Source: Afipia sp. OHSU_II-C1
Lineage (GTDB): Bacteria > Pseudomonadota > Alphaproteobacteria > Rhizobiales > Xanthobacteraceae
Direction: 5' to 3'
DNA: 64,000 nucleotides
Assembly: GCF_000497575.1 (NCBI RefSeq)
Contig: NZ_APJI01000006.1
Location: forward strand, 394,001 to 458,000
Within the stretch, counting starts at the first letter, position 1. Each line of letters starts with the position of its first letter. The position numbers and the translations under genes were made by a program. The notes under the pieces are model-generated. The model saw only the letters and a list, made by a program, of their open reading frames with translations, made no database searches and was not told the origin of the DNA. This document shows, piece after piece, positions 25,866-34,871 of this stretch.

Positions 25866-28516
25866 CGGCAGCCCCACACTCGTGCAAACCCTCCGAAAGC
25901 GCGCATGAACGCGCCGTTCTTGAGCTGAAGATAGGCTGCTGGCGACGACGGCAGGGCTATGCGGAAGTCATTGTGCTCTTCCTGAGCGTCGGGGCCAGGC
26001 AGGGCATGGCCACCGCGCAGGAGGGTGATGGCCGCCGTGACATGCCCGCCGAGTTCGGCGATCGCCTGGTCGACGTCCGGTAGGCGATAGGGCCTCGGCT
26101 CTTTGTTGCCGAGAAAGACGAGGCGCGCGATCACGCGCGGATTGTCGGGGAGCAACTGACTGGCCGCGACCGAATAGATGACGCGCTGAAGCTCCGCACC
26201 GCGGCCAAGCACGATCTCCTCCGCTCGGCGCGGTTCTACGCCGGTCTTATAGTCCGACACGCGCACGCCGCGACGGTCGCCGGTGAGATCGAGCCGATCG
26301 ATATTGCCTCGGATGCGCACCTGGGTACCGGGAATCGTAACAAGGGAATCGGGGCGCCAGGGTAGATCGTGTGCCATCGCACCATCGCCAGCTTGACTGA
26401 AAGCAAGCTCCGTCCAGCTTCGCGTACCGGGTTGGAACGTCTCGTCAAGCGTCAGTGCCTTGAGGGCGAGCTGAGCTGCGGCAGCGAGCGTGTGTTTCCA
26501 GAGCAACGCGGGCGGCGCCGATCGCTTGAGTGGCCAATGCGTGCGGACCGTCTCCGTCGAGGTCGCGAGCGCAGCTTCGATTTCCTCCCGGGACGCACGC
26601 GCATAGCCCGGCACAGGTTCGAGCGCATCAACCGTGCGCTTCAGCAACTCATGGACCAGCTCACCATAAGAGCGTGCGTCCAGCGTGAGGGGCTGATCGT
26701 CTTCTGGGACCGCGCGCCAGCCCAGCGCGTAGCGCCAGACGAAGGCGAGCGGATCGCGCAACATCAGCCGCAAGGAGGTGGCGGACTGGACATCACCGAT
26801 TGCGCGGACGATTTGGGGATGGTCTGCGCGAACCTGGCCATCGTGGGCGGTGACGATCGGGCGCCGCCAGTTGCGCCAGCAGAGATTGGCTGCGGTGAGC
26901 GCCGGCGATGTCGCCGCTTCGTCCGGCCGTGCAAGAAGACGATCGGCCTCGCTGAATGCATGCTGCGGAATGCGCGCCCGCTTCAGGATCTGCAAAGATG
27001 CGCTCTGCGGGATCAGCGGGCTGGCGGACAACTGCCCACCTTGAGCGTTACGCCGGCTTCGCGAGAGAACGCAGCCGCGCGCCGCCTGACTGGTGATGAC
27101 GGCAAAGGCGCGTCGATCTTGCTCGGCGACGGGATCAGGGTCAAGCACAGAGCGCGGCAGGATGTGGGCCGGTATCAGTGGGTCCTCGGCCGTGCGGCGC
27201 GGCCAAGAGCGCGATGTCATGCCGAGCAGGCGCACCCAGGGACGCGGCGCACCTGCAAGGTGGCTCGCCGGGCACCAGACAGCGCTCGCGCCTGGATCGC
27301 GTCCATCGGGCAGCCGCAAGTCCTCTAGTGAGAATTCGAGCCCTTCGGCCGGCGCGCGTCGAAGCGCCTCGGTCCAGAGCGCACGGGCCGCTGTGCCCAA
27401 TAGCATCGCGCCGGCCTGCGCAGCCGCCTCGGGGCCACTCGCAAGCAGCCGCAGAATGGGCATCACGACCGGTCTTGGATCGCCTGCGTCGGCGCGGCGG
27501 CCGGTCGCCTCGTCAAGCGCGCGCTGCCACTGATCAATCTCGAACAGCGCCGCACCAGGCTGGAGGCCGAGCGACCAGTCCGCAGGCAAGTCGGCCAAGG
27601 CACGGCTTCGACCCGCGGCATGGCCGAACAGTCGCCGGAGGCGATCCTGGCCAAGCCCGTTGAGCAGGACGTCGGCAAGTGCGGCGCACGCTTGTCCCTC
27701 GCGCGATGCGAGGACCGGCACGCCGTGCGAGAAATGGAGTGGGAGATCCGCGTCCGCGACGAGAACCAGGAAGTGCTCGTCCCAGTCCTCGGTGGCCGTG
27801 GCACAGATCGCGATCTCATCGGGTCGCGCGCGGCCAGAGGCAATGAGTTCACGCATCCAACGTAGCGCTTCGACTGCTTCGGCGCGCGGGTTCGCGCAGG
27901 AAACTAAGGATATGTCCGCAGCCATCTCGCGGTCGCTGGTAATTAACTGGCCCGGAAACCAGTTCGCATCGGAGGTTCCAGGATTGCGCCAAGCGAGTGG
28001 GACCGTCTTCGCGAGCGTCGCAAGAAGCGGACGCCAGACCGATGCAATCTCACTGAGCTGATCGATATCGATTGACCCGAGCGCTGCAGCCGCATGGGCC
28101 GCGTGCGCAATTGCGGCATCGCGCAAGTCGCGCGGTGTCAGAACCCCTGCTGGGAGGTTGGCGCGAACGCGGCGCTCGACCTCCGCAAGCTCGGCAAGCC
28201 GAGCATTGTGGCTAGCGAGCCCCTCAAGATCGAGGTCGGCTTGCCAAACCTTTGCGAGCGTGCGGGCGATTGACCGTGTCGTGCCCGGAAGCTGACGGAT
28301 ACCTTCGAGCTCCGTCAAGCCGCCGGCGGCGAGTGCAGCGCGAATGGCTGGGTCGAGGTCCTGGGATCGCGCCGGTCGGTTAAAGCCTCCGGCGAGACGT
28401 GCAGCAAGCAGTGGAAGTGTGAAAATCTGCAGCCCAGAATCCGCTCGCTGTGCGGCAGCGATCCGCGCTGTACGGAATGCAAGCGGCCCTTCGACAACTA
28501 TCGATCGTCGACTCAT
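25862..28516 (-). CDS. AddB-like PD-(D/E)XK nuclease/helicase-fold protein
   Basis: This 884-aa protein resembles AddB/RecB-type exonuclease subunits. The N-terminal part has the form of a helicase-like fold without a clear Walker A, as is common for AddB-related scaffolds. The C-terminal 250 residues are a PD-(D/E)XK nuclease: SYGELVHELLKRTVD, then RIRGNIDRLDLTG with the metal-binding Asp, VSDYKTG and AELQRVIYS. The four cysteines of an AddB iron-sulfur cluster are not evident, so it may be a plasmid/defence version. Its ATG overlaps the HerA stop (ATGA) and its stop overlaps the AddA-like start. Confidence 0.82.
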   Translation of the reverse strand: MSRRSIVVEGPLAFRTARIAAAQRADSGLQIFTLPLLAARLAGGFNRPARSQDLDPAIRAALAAGGLTELEGIRQLPGTTRSIARTLAKVWQADLDLEGLASHNARLAELAEVERRVRANLPAGVLTPRDLRDAAIAHAAHAAAALGSIDIDQLSEIASVWRPLLATLAKTVPLAWRNPGTSDANWFPGQLITSDREMAADISLVSCANPRAEAVEALRWMRELIASGRARPDEIAICATATEDWDEHFLVLVADADLPLHFSHGVPVLASREGQACAALADVLLNGLGQDRLRRLFGHAAGRSRALADLPADWSLGLQPGAALFEIDQWQRALDEATGRRADAGDPRPVVMPILRLLASGPEAAAQAGAMLLGTAARALWTEALRRAPAEGLEFSLEDLRLPDGRDPGASAVWCPASHLAGAPRPWVRLLGMTSRSWPRRTAEDPLIPAHILPRSVLDPDPVAEQDRRAFAVITSQAARGCVLSRSRRNAQGGQLSASPLIPQSASLQILKRARIPQHAFSEADRLLARPDEAATSPALTAANLCWRNWRRPIVTAHDGQVRADHPQIVRAIGDVQSATSLRLMLRDPLAFVWRYALGWRAVPEDDQPLTLDARSYGELVHELLKRTVDALEPVPGYARASREEIEAALATSTETVRTHWPLKRSAPPALLWKHTLAAAAQLALKALTLDETFQPGTRSWTELAFSQAGDGAMAHDLPWRPDSLVTIPGTQVRIRGNIDRLDLTGDRRGVRVSDYKTGVEPRRAEEIVLGRGAELQRVIYSVAASQLLPDNPRVIARLVFLGNKEPRPYRLPDVDQAIAELGGHVTAAITLLRGGHALPGPDAQEEHNDFRIALPSSPAAYLQLKNGAFMRAFGGFARVWGCR

Positions 28517-30549
28517 TTCCCCTCAGCCGCGACGCTATCATCGCCATGTTCGAAAGTTGCCGGCGTAATGCGAACCTGAGCCGCTCGCCCCTCCTCATGG
28601 AACCACAAATCTCTAATTCTCGCGTCATCGCTTGCAGGCAAAGGATTTGCGTCGCGCACGCGAAAGGTCGTGGGAAGGTTCACGGAGGTGCCGAAGACCA
28701 GCGCATGCTGCTTCGGAAGCGACGGGAGCCGCTTCAGGACCGCCTCGGAGATGAACGGGGTCATCTGCCGTATATGAGCAAGGTCGTCGGGATTCTGGAT
28801 TCGATGGATGACGAAATTCGAGCACTGCGAAAGAATGGTCTTCGAGAGTTCACTGGGCCTCTGCGAAGCGGCGAGAATGAACAGCCCGTACTTTCGCCCT
28901 TCCTTGGCAATCCGCTCGTAAACTCTGCTGGCGTCTATGGCATAGCGGGATGGCTTCTCCGCGATGTATCGATGCGCTTCCTCAAGAAGCAGATGGATCG
29001 GAAACCGATTGCGTGGATCTGCTTGTCGGAGCAGCCGAAAGGCCATTCTAGCGAGCACTGACGCTACGAGCTCGACAACCTCATCCTCCACCGCATTCAT
29101 GTCGATGATGACGATCTGGTTGCGTTTGACCCAACCCGCTCCGTCGCGTGCCAAACCGAGGAGCTGCTCAAGGAAGTTTTCGAGCGACGGCCCAGCTTGG
29201 CTTCCTTGAAGGTCGTAGCGCAGGAACGCATATTCAGGTCGCTCCTCGAGCGACTTAAAACGCGTCAGCATCTGCGAGCAGTAATCTCGGATCTGACGGT
29301 TACCGTGAGCCTCCTCGTATAGGATCGCCAGATCGAGCGCCTCTCCCAACGCGGAAAACTCAAAGGGAAGGTTGGCATATGCCGGGAATTTCAAACCTTC
29401 GATGATAAATCCGCCGCCATTGGCGTTTCCCAACAAATAGGTTGTTAAACCGGCAGGGTTGGCCATCTGGCCGAAGCCGATTTTGATGAATGGCGCGATC
29501 TTTTGATTGTTGATCTCCGGCGTGTTGAATCTTTGCAGCAGACCGACCATGCGATCGTGTTTTGACGGACTGCCTGTGTCGTCACGAAGAATTTGGCTCA
29601 GGCAGGTTGCCAGAATGTGGTTCTTGATCCCCTTCAGCTCCGCCGCGCTGCCCGCTGAGAACAATGTTGCCAGCCCGAGCGCCATGCGCAGTATCGGTAG
29701 TTGGGTGCGCTCGCTGGCCTGCAGAAGCAGCTCCCACTCTGACTGCTCCAGAAACCAATGGGGCAGACGAAAACGCTCCGTGCGTGCGGTGCCGTCCAGA
29801 ATGACATGGTCCACGCCGATCTGCTTGCGCTTTGCGAGCGGCGACAGCGCCTTCGCATATTCTCCATTGACGTCGAATACGACGAACGTGGCACCGCGAG
29901 CATGGTGTTCTTCCGCCTTTTCGAACAAGGATTGGAGGACCGATGCGACCGTGCAGGACTTCCCGCTCCCTGTGTTTCCCAGGACGGCAGTGTGTCCGCC
30001 GAAGAAATCATCGATCCTGACCTTAACGTCGTAACCCTCGAATATGACGGACCGGCCGATCGTCAATGCGCGATAGCGGGTGGCATCAGGTGGCGTGGGT
30101 GGAACATTGTCGATCGGGGGTGTAGGCTCCGAAGGATGATCGGTTTCGAAGACTCGATCCAGTTCAGCGTCCAGCGCATACAGTGCGTCGCCGTAGAGTG
30201 ACGGGAACACGGAGACGCCGAAGCGAAACCTTTCGCGCCGATCTTGAGGCAGCATCCCGACGGGAACGACATCGAGGTACTTCGCCGAAGAAGCCTTATC
30301 CAGCTCCCCTTCACTGCGACTAACATGACCAACGTCGCGCTCACGCAGGCCGACGACCTCGACAACCACGTACTCGGTTTGCACCGCGACCATCAGGAAC
30401 GATCCGAGCCTGGCGACATAGTGAACGTCGTCGAATCCGACGACGGTGAAGTTGTCGGTGCCCGCATGCATCTCGATCACGAAACGGTCGGCCGCGACCG
30501 AGACCACCTTGCCGATTGCGCGCTTCCGATCGTCACGACTCATCGTCAT
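28513..30549 (-). CDS. HerA-family hexameric ATPase/translocase
   Basis: This 678-aa protein has the HerA layout: an N-terminal beta-barrel (HAS-barrel) of about 130 residues, then a FtsK/HerA motor. Walker A is LGNTGSGKSCTVASVLQ near residue 190. Walker B is IHLLLEEAHRYIAE near 530, followed by AKEGRKYGLFILAASQRPSEL, the usual HerA sensor region. HerA motors pair with NurA nucleases in archaea and with SIR2 or DUF4297 effectors in bacterial anti-phage systems. Here SIR2 lies directly upstream with overlapping reading frames, and an AddB-like nuclease directly downstream. Confidence 0.92.
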   Translation of the reverse strand: MTMSRDDRKRAIGKVVSVAADRFVIEMHAGTDNFTVVGFDDVHYVARLGSFLMVAVQTEYVVVEVVGLRERDVGHVSRSEGELDKASSAKYLDVVPVGMLPQDRRERFRFGVSVFPSLYGDALYALDAELDRVFETDHPSEPTPPIDNVPPTPPDATRYRALTIGRSVIFEGYDVKVRIDDFFGGHTAVLGNTGSGKSCTVASVLQSLFEKAEEHHARGATFVVFDVNGEYAKALSPLAKRKQIGVDHVILDGTARTERFRLPHWFLEQSEWELLLQASERTQLPILRMALGLATLFSAGSAAELKGIKNHILATCLSQILRDDTGSPSKHDRMVGLLQRFNTPEINNQKIAPFIKIGFGQMANPAGLTTYLLGNANGGGFIIEGLKFPAYANLPFEFSALGEALDLAILYEEAHGNRQIRDYCSQMLTRFKSLEERPEYAFLRYDLQGSQAGPSLENFLEQLLGLARDGAGWVKRNQIVIIDMNAVEDEVVELVASVLARMAFRLLRQADPRNRFPIHLLLEEAHRYIAEKPSRYAIDASRVYERIAKEGRKYGLFILAASQRPSELSKTILSQCSNFVIHRIQNPDDLAHIRQMTPFISEAVLKRLPSLPKQHALVFGTSVNLPTTFRVRDANPLPASDDARIRDLWFHEEGRAAQVRITPATFEHGDDSVAAEGK

Positions 30550-31837
30550 CCTCCCCCTTCTGGGGAGCCGCGGCCTCCTTCTTCGGGGCCATCGCCTCGA
30601 TCACCTTCCGAACGGCGTCATCAATGCGCTCGCTCGGGCGTTGCGGCATGAACTCTTCGATAATGGTGTCGAAGTAATGGGCTTTGCGTCCGGCGCTGCG
30701 TCCGGCACCCCCAATGATCCAAATTCGTGGATCATTTAGCGCGCGAAGCTTCGCAATCTCCCCGTCCAAATCTGGATCTACAAAGATCACGAGCCGGAAC
30801 GTGGGAATCGTCAGGGCCTGATAGATGATATTGTTGATGTGCTCGTCGCCGAAGGCATACCCCATCGTAAATAGCACGCTCTGTTCGCGAACAATGCGTG
30901 ACTGGAATTCCCGAAACAGATCGGCATAGGGAGACCCAAGGCTCGAATTCTGCTTGGCAGGCGTCGGATAGATCATCACCTTGCCCGGTTCTTTGGAGAC
31001 GGCCGTTTCTCGGATCGGGAAAAGTCCGTGATCGTCCTCTGTCCAACTAATGGACCCATGAATCTTACACAGATAGACAAAGCCATCGACCGCAGACCAC
31101 TTGCGGCTGGTGACATCGAGCTGTTCAGCGAGGGCGTACCGAAACGTCGCTGGATTGAACCGCCGTTCGACAACGCCGGAGAAGCCGTTCGTGTATGGCA
31201 GGCCGAGCCTATCCATTGCGGTCTCGTTGAAGAGATCGTAGTTCGTGGTGAACACCCAAGGACGCGGAAGAGATCGGTCGCGCAGCACAAGCTTGCGATA
31301 GAAGGATTCATAAAGGCCAACGACGGTATGGTCGCCATTCGCGAAGGCGCCGTTCGTGCATTTGGCCCAAAGAAATGTTTGAACCTTCTTGATGATCGAT
31401 TCGACAGTCTTGAGTCTTGTGGCGGCATCACTCAGCGAACTGCGCACTAAGACGAAGCGCAGGCTGAAAAGAAGCTCCATCAGCCGCTCTAGGTTGCGCG
31501 CATACTCCGCGGCACCGAGGTCGATTCCAAACTGCTTCAACAGAGCATCACGTTCGTCGGCTGTCGGGAACGATTGATCCCCTTCCTTCGGTGCCGCCGT
31601 GAATTCCTTCGCGAGGGGCGCCATCGTTGGGATGCCGACCTCCTTGTCATTAGCCCACGACGAAGAACAGCCAGCTCCCAGGAGGAACGCCACATTTTTG
31701 GCATTCAGTGACTCAGCCAACGCCTTTCTGACAATATCCGCCCCATCAGGCCAATCATAATCAGCCTTCTCACCCTCGACGCCGCGAATAAACTTGAATG
31801 TGAGCTTCGATGGCTCCGTCTTGTCTGCATCCGCCAC
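30533..31837 (-). CDS. SIR2-domain protein paired with HerA
   Basis: This 434-aa protein has a SIR2 domain over most of its length: VAFLLGAGCSSSW (the GAGxS NAD-binding loop), VFTTNYDLFNE, CKIHGSISW with the catalytic His, and FTMGYAFGDEHIN. In SIR2-HerA defence pairs the SIR2 subunit cleaves NAD+ (and may also cut DNA) when triggered, stopping phage growth. The start is 18 bp from the AbiEii stop, and its 3' end overlaps the HerA start by 17 bp, so it is in the middle of a co-transcribed run. A tail rich in K, E and D ends the protein. Confidence 0.9.
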   Translation of the reverse strand: MADADKTEPSKLTFKFIRGVEGEKADYDWPDGADIVRKALAESLNAKNVAFLLGAGCSSSWANDKEVGIPTMAPLAKEFTAAPKEGDQSFPTADERDALLKQFGIDLGAAEYARNLERLMELLFSLRFVLVRSSLSDAATRLKTVESIIKKVQTFLWAKCTNGAFANGDHTVVGLYESFYRKLVLRDRSLPRPWVFTTNYDLFNETAMDRLGLPYTNGFSGVVERRFNPATFRYALAEQLDVTSRKWSAVDGFVYLCKIHGSISWTEDDHGLFPIRETAVSKEPGKVMIYPTPAKQNSSLGSPYADLFREFQSRIVREQSVLFTMGYAFGDEHINNIIYQALTIPTFRLVIFVDPDLDGEIAKLRALNDPRIWIIGGAGRSAGRKAHYFDTIIEEFMPQRPSERIDDAVRKVIEAMAPKKEAAAPQKGEDDDES

Positions 31838-31855
31838 CGCATTCCCCCCAAATCT

Positions 31856-32872
31856 CTATTTCGCCGCCTCGTTTGCCCGGCGCGCGACATCTGCACTCCG
31901 CGCCATGAGGACCTCGAAGGTTTCAGCATCTTCCAACAGCAGACCGTCCTCGACCATGCGACCATAATCTTCTTCCAGCGCCTTCGCGGCATCACCGCCA
32001 GGCACGAGCTGCAAACCGCCATTCACGGCAGCCGCATAATCGATCGGACTTCGATCGGCCGCCCTCTCAACGAAGAACATGCCCTTGTGGCGCGCGACCG
32101 CGTTCGCCAGCTCCCTATCGGCGAAAGCCGCATCCGCCAGGCCGGCGTCATCCAGACGCGCTATGTCATGCCAGTGGCGTGCGAAGCGATCACCGCGCAG
32201 CCGCTGCTGGAGGCAGAAGACGTGGACAGCCGTCGCCTTCTCCCAGAAGGTCCGCTCGGCGTGCATCACGCGCGGCCGCGCTGTTGGGAACGTTACGCCT
32301 TCAACCAGGCCGGATGCATCGCATTTGATGTCGCGGAGGCTCGCCGGCTCGCCCGTTGATCGCGCCCCGAACTCCAGCATCACACTCGGTGCGACGTAGC
32401 CCGAGCCAGCGGTGGTCGCCTCGTAGTCGACAAACAGCTTCTCGCCTTCCACGCGGACGGCAGCCGCCAACGTCGCGGCAGCCAACGCGTCCGCGACGAC
32501 CGGCTGCGCGGTGCCCGCCACCCAATCCGGCAAGCGCTTGCGCACCTCGCTCGACCAGCGCTTCTCCTCGCTACGTGTTTTCGGCAACGCCTCGCCGTTG
32601 CCGTCCACCAGGTCGGGCGCGATCGCCCGGATGTCGTAGGTCAGGTCGACGTCCTCGGAAAACCGCCGGATGACCCCATAGGCCTTCGACAGTGACGTGC
32701 CGCCCTTGAACACCAGATGCTCGCCGAGCGCCGACCCGTAGAGCGTGGCGAGCGCCCAAACCACCCACACATCCTTCTCGAGAAGGTGCGCCGGTCGTCC
32801 CGACTGATCGGCCGCGACGCTTAGCGCCTCGCGGCGGTCAGCGACCGGAAGGTGGAGAAAGGCGTCAGCCAT
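31856..32872 (-). CDS. abiEii: AbiEii nucleotidyltransferase toxin
   Basis: This 338-aa protein is an AbiEii/MenT-type nucleotidyltransferase. The GGTSLSKAYG motif and the following SEDVDLTYD carry the catalytic signature G-G-T-S-x-S and DxD. AbiEii toxins act in a type IV toxin-antitoxin pair and arrest growth during phage infection; some MenT relatives modify tRNA. The upstream abiEi antitoxin overlaps it by 8 bp. The 18-bp gap to the downstream SIR2 gene means it may be transcribed together with SIR2-HerA. Confidence 0.92.
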   Translation of the reverse strand: MADAFLHLPVADRREALSVAADQSGRPAHLLEKDVWVVWALATLYGSALGEHLVFKGGTSLSKAYGVIRRFSEDVDLTYDIRAIAPDLVDGNGEALPKTRSEEKRWSSEVRKRLPDWVAGTAQPVVADALAAATLAAAVRVEGEKLFVDYEATTAGSGYVAPSVMLEFGARSTGEPASLRDIKCDASGLVEGVTFPTARPRVMHAERTFWEKATAVHVFCLQQRLRGDRFARHWHDIARLDDAGLADAAFADRELANAVARHKGMFFVERAADRSPIDYAAAVNGGLQLVPGGDAAKALEEDYGRMVEDGLLLEDAETFEVLMARSADVARRANEAAK

Positions 32873-33458
32873 GCGCCGCCTTTCCTACGCTGCGCGCGAG
32901 CCAGGTCGGAAGCTGCGGCGCTGCCGCGACCAGTTCGCTGAAAGTGGACGGCGAGAGCTTCCGCTTCAACGTTTTCAAGGCGGCTTCCGCTTTCTCCGGC
33001 CCAAGCCAGGCCAACGCCCGCACCGCCTCGCCAGCCGGCTTATGAGCCAGGGCGAGTTGCCAGCGCGGAGCATGACGAAGTTCGACAACCTGTTTGCCGA
33101 GATTCATCGTTCGGCTGCGGCCGGAGGTTAGATAGACCGACCGAACCGGCACCTGGGTCGTCAGGCCGAGAGTGTTGGCCGCCGCCGCCCCGCTCGGGAC
33201 GATGACTTCGCCGCGCTGGTTGGCGAGCGCCTCGACCGCTTGCTGGACGGAGGGGGCCCTCGTTCCGAACCGGCTCGTGATGGGACGGAGATAGACGCCG
33301 CGACCGGCCCGGATCAGTTGGCCCCGCTCAGTCAGACGCGACAAAGCCTGATCCACCGCGGCGCGATTACCGAGGTGAAGCAAGCTCTTAGCCGCCACGG
33401 GCGTACCTTCCGGCAACCCTTCGGCATGCGCGAGAATCTGTTCGGTTAACCGTTGCAT
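32865..33458 (-). CDS. abiEi: AbiEi antitoxin (DUF6088 type)
   Basis: This 197-aa protein has an N-terminal winged helix (LLHLGNRAAVDQALSRLTERG, then IRAGRGVYLRP) and a C-terminal antitoxin domain with RTMNLGKQVVELRHAP. AbiEi proteins bind repeats in their own promoter and counter AbiEii. The start codon follows AGGAG by about 8 nt, and a perfect inverted repeat that overlaps the promoter lies just upstream (33469-33498), which is the expected autoregulatory site. It overlaps abiEii. Confidence 0.9.
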   Translation of the reverse strand: MQRLTEQILAHAEGLPEGTPVAAKSLLHLGNRAAVDQALSRLTERGQLIRAGRGVYLRPITSRFGTRAPSVQQAVEALANQRGEVIVPSGAAAANTLGLTTQVPVRSVYLTSGRSRTMNLGKQVVELRHAPRWQLALAHKPAGEAVRALAWLGPEKAEAALKTLKRKLSPSTFSELVAAAPQLPTWLARSVGKAAHG

Positions 33459-33468
33459 GGCCGTTCTC

Positions 33469-33505
33469 CTGTCAGAAATATACGCGGTTTTCTGACAGTT
33501 TTCAA
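33469..33505 (-). promoter_or_regulatory. abiE promoter with overlapping operator
   Basis: On the minus strand there is a -35 TTGAAA (33505-33500), a 17-bp spacer and a -10 TATATT (33482-33477). A perfect 10-bp inverted repeat CTGTCAGAAA...TTTCTGACAG (33469-33498, 10-bp centre) covers the spacer and -10. AGGAG follows, then the abiEi ATG. This geometry fits repression by AbiEi, and the promoter may also drive SIR2-HerA-AddB-AddA downstream. Confidence 0.8.
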
Positions 33506-33539
33506 GCCAGCGGACTTGCTGGGGAGCCGTCTATTTCGG

Positions 33540-34871
33540 CTAGATCAAGGGCGAACCCCTGTCGAGTAGACCATCCAGGAAATCCTCCCGCGAGCTGATC
33601 GGCCCCGCGAGCGTCGCAAGGATCAACGCCTCGACGATCTGGCGGGCCAACGACCGCGCCATCACCCGCTCTTTCGTCGAGATGGCGGTCATGGCTCGGC
33701 CGTGCAGGAATGCGCTTCGCACGTTGAAGAGCTGCTCATACTGATCGGCGAAGCGTCGATCGCCCAGCAGGCCGGCCACCCGTCCCCGAATTCTATTCGT
33801 GGCGCGCATCCCTTTGTGGCGGTCAGGCGCGATGCGAAAATTCTTCTGATAGTCCGCGCGCAAGCCGAGCGCCGCCTCGATCGTCGTGATGTGCGCAAGG
33901 AATTCATCCACGCCCTCGGCCAGGAACGCGCGGACGAGGAAGTGAGGGATCGGCGTCTCAAACAAAACCGATTGCTTCGCCTGCTCGACGGTCGTCCATC
34001 GGCTCTGGTCCCACACCGTCAGCTCGGTCTTTGCATCCTCTTCTAGGTGCAGCTCGACCGGGCGCTCTTCCTCGTATGTCCCGCCATAGCCATCGTCGTA
34101 GACCCGGTCCTCCCAGCTCAACGTGTCGGGGGACGGCGGCGAACTGGGACGAACGAAGATGTCGCTGTCGATCGTGTAGACCCATGGCACACGGAAGCCC
34201 CGCCAATCGACTTCCTGCATGGTCGACCAGCTCTCCCAGGGGGCCAGCAGGAGGAAGAACAGCGCTTCTTCCAAGGCAGTCGGGAACCGCCCTTGATGCG
34301 GTTCGACCCGCCCCAGATCTAGGCTCAGGTCCATGAACAGGACCGGGACCGCGCGTTCCTCCGGCTCCTGCTCGAGCACCACGACCTCCTCAACGATCAG
34401 CCAGTGGAATTCGGCGAAGCGCTCGGCATCGAAGTCCTGACGCGGATAAAGCCGCCTCAGCCGGCGCGCATCGATCACGCCGCGCAGCTCGTCGGCGCTC
34501 AACCGGCACACCCTGGCCGGACCGAATGCGTGCGGCGGCAGGTCGGCGGCAAGATCGAGCGGCGCAAGGTGAATGCGCCTGGCCCGGGTAGCGCGCAGCG
34601 CCGCGTCCAATCCCTTCGCCGCTTCCTCCACAGGCATGGCAAGATGGGCCGTGTCCTTCTGCAGGTGACATGGAAGGCCCAACGCCCGCAATGCCGTCGA
34701 GAGCGCGAAGTTCGGCCCCTTCTTGCCGGCGTTTGGGTAGTCGTCGCGGCAGATCTCACGCAGCCGCATGAAGGCCGGGTGCGCAAGAATATTGTCGGGC
34801 CCGGGCGGTCGTATGCGCCACAGGTCCGTCATCGCCATCAGCATCGCCATTCTCGGACCCGTCTCGCTCAT
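33540..34871 (-). CDS. ApeA-like HEPN-domain protein
   Basis: This 443-aa protein has no family I recognise over its first 270 residues, which are rich in tryptophan and acidic residues. The C-terminal 150 residues resemble the ApeA-like HEPN domain: AFLAEGVDEFLAHITTIEAALG followed near residue 384 by RSAFLHGRAM, an R-x4-H motif of the kind that forms HEPN ribonuclease active sites. HEPN proteins often act as phage-triggered ribonucleases. Its ATG overlaps the stop of the TIR gene by one base (TGATG), so the two are coupled. A non-catalytic HEPN role cannot be excluded. Confidence 0.68.
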   Translation of the reverse strand: MSETGPRMAMLMAMTDLWRIRPPGPDNILAHPAFMRLREICRDDYPNAGKKGPNFALSTALRALGLPCHLQKDTAHLAMPVEEAAKGLDAALRATRARRIHLAPLDLAADLPPHAFGPARVCRLSADELRGVIDARRLRRLYPRQDFDAERFAEFHWLIVEEVVVLEQEPEERAVPVLFMDLSLDLGRVEPHQGRFPTALEEALFFLLLAPWESWSTMQEVDWRGFRVPWVYTIDSDIFVRPSSPPSPDTLSWEDRVYDDGYGGTYEEERPVELHLEEDAKTELTVWDQSRWTTVEQAKQSVLFETPIPHFLVRAFLAEGVDEFLAHITTIEAALGLRADYQKNFRIAPDRHKGMRATNRIRGRVAGLLGDRRFADQYEQLFNVRSAFLHGRAMTAISTKERVMARSLARQIVEALILATLAGPISSREDFLDGLLDRGSPLI

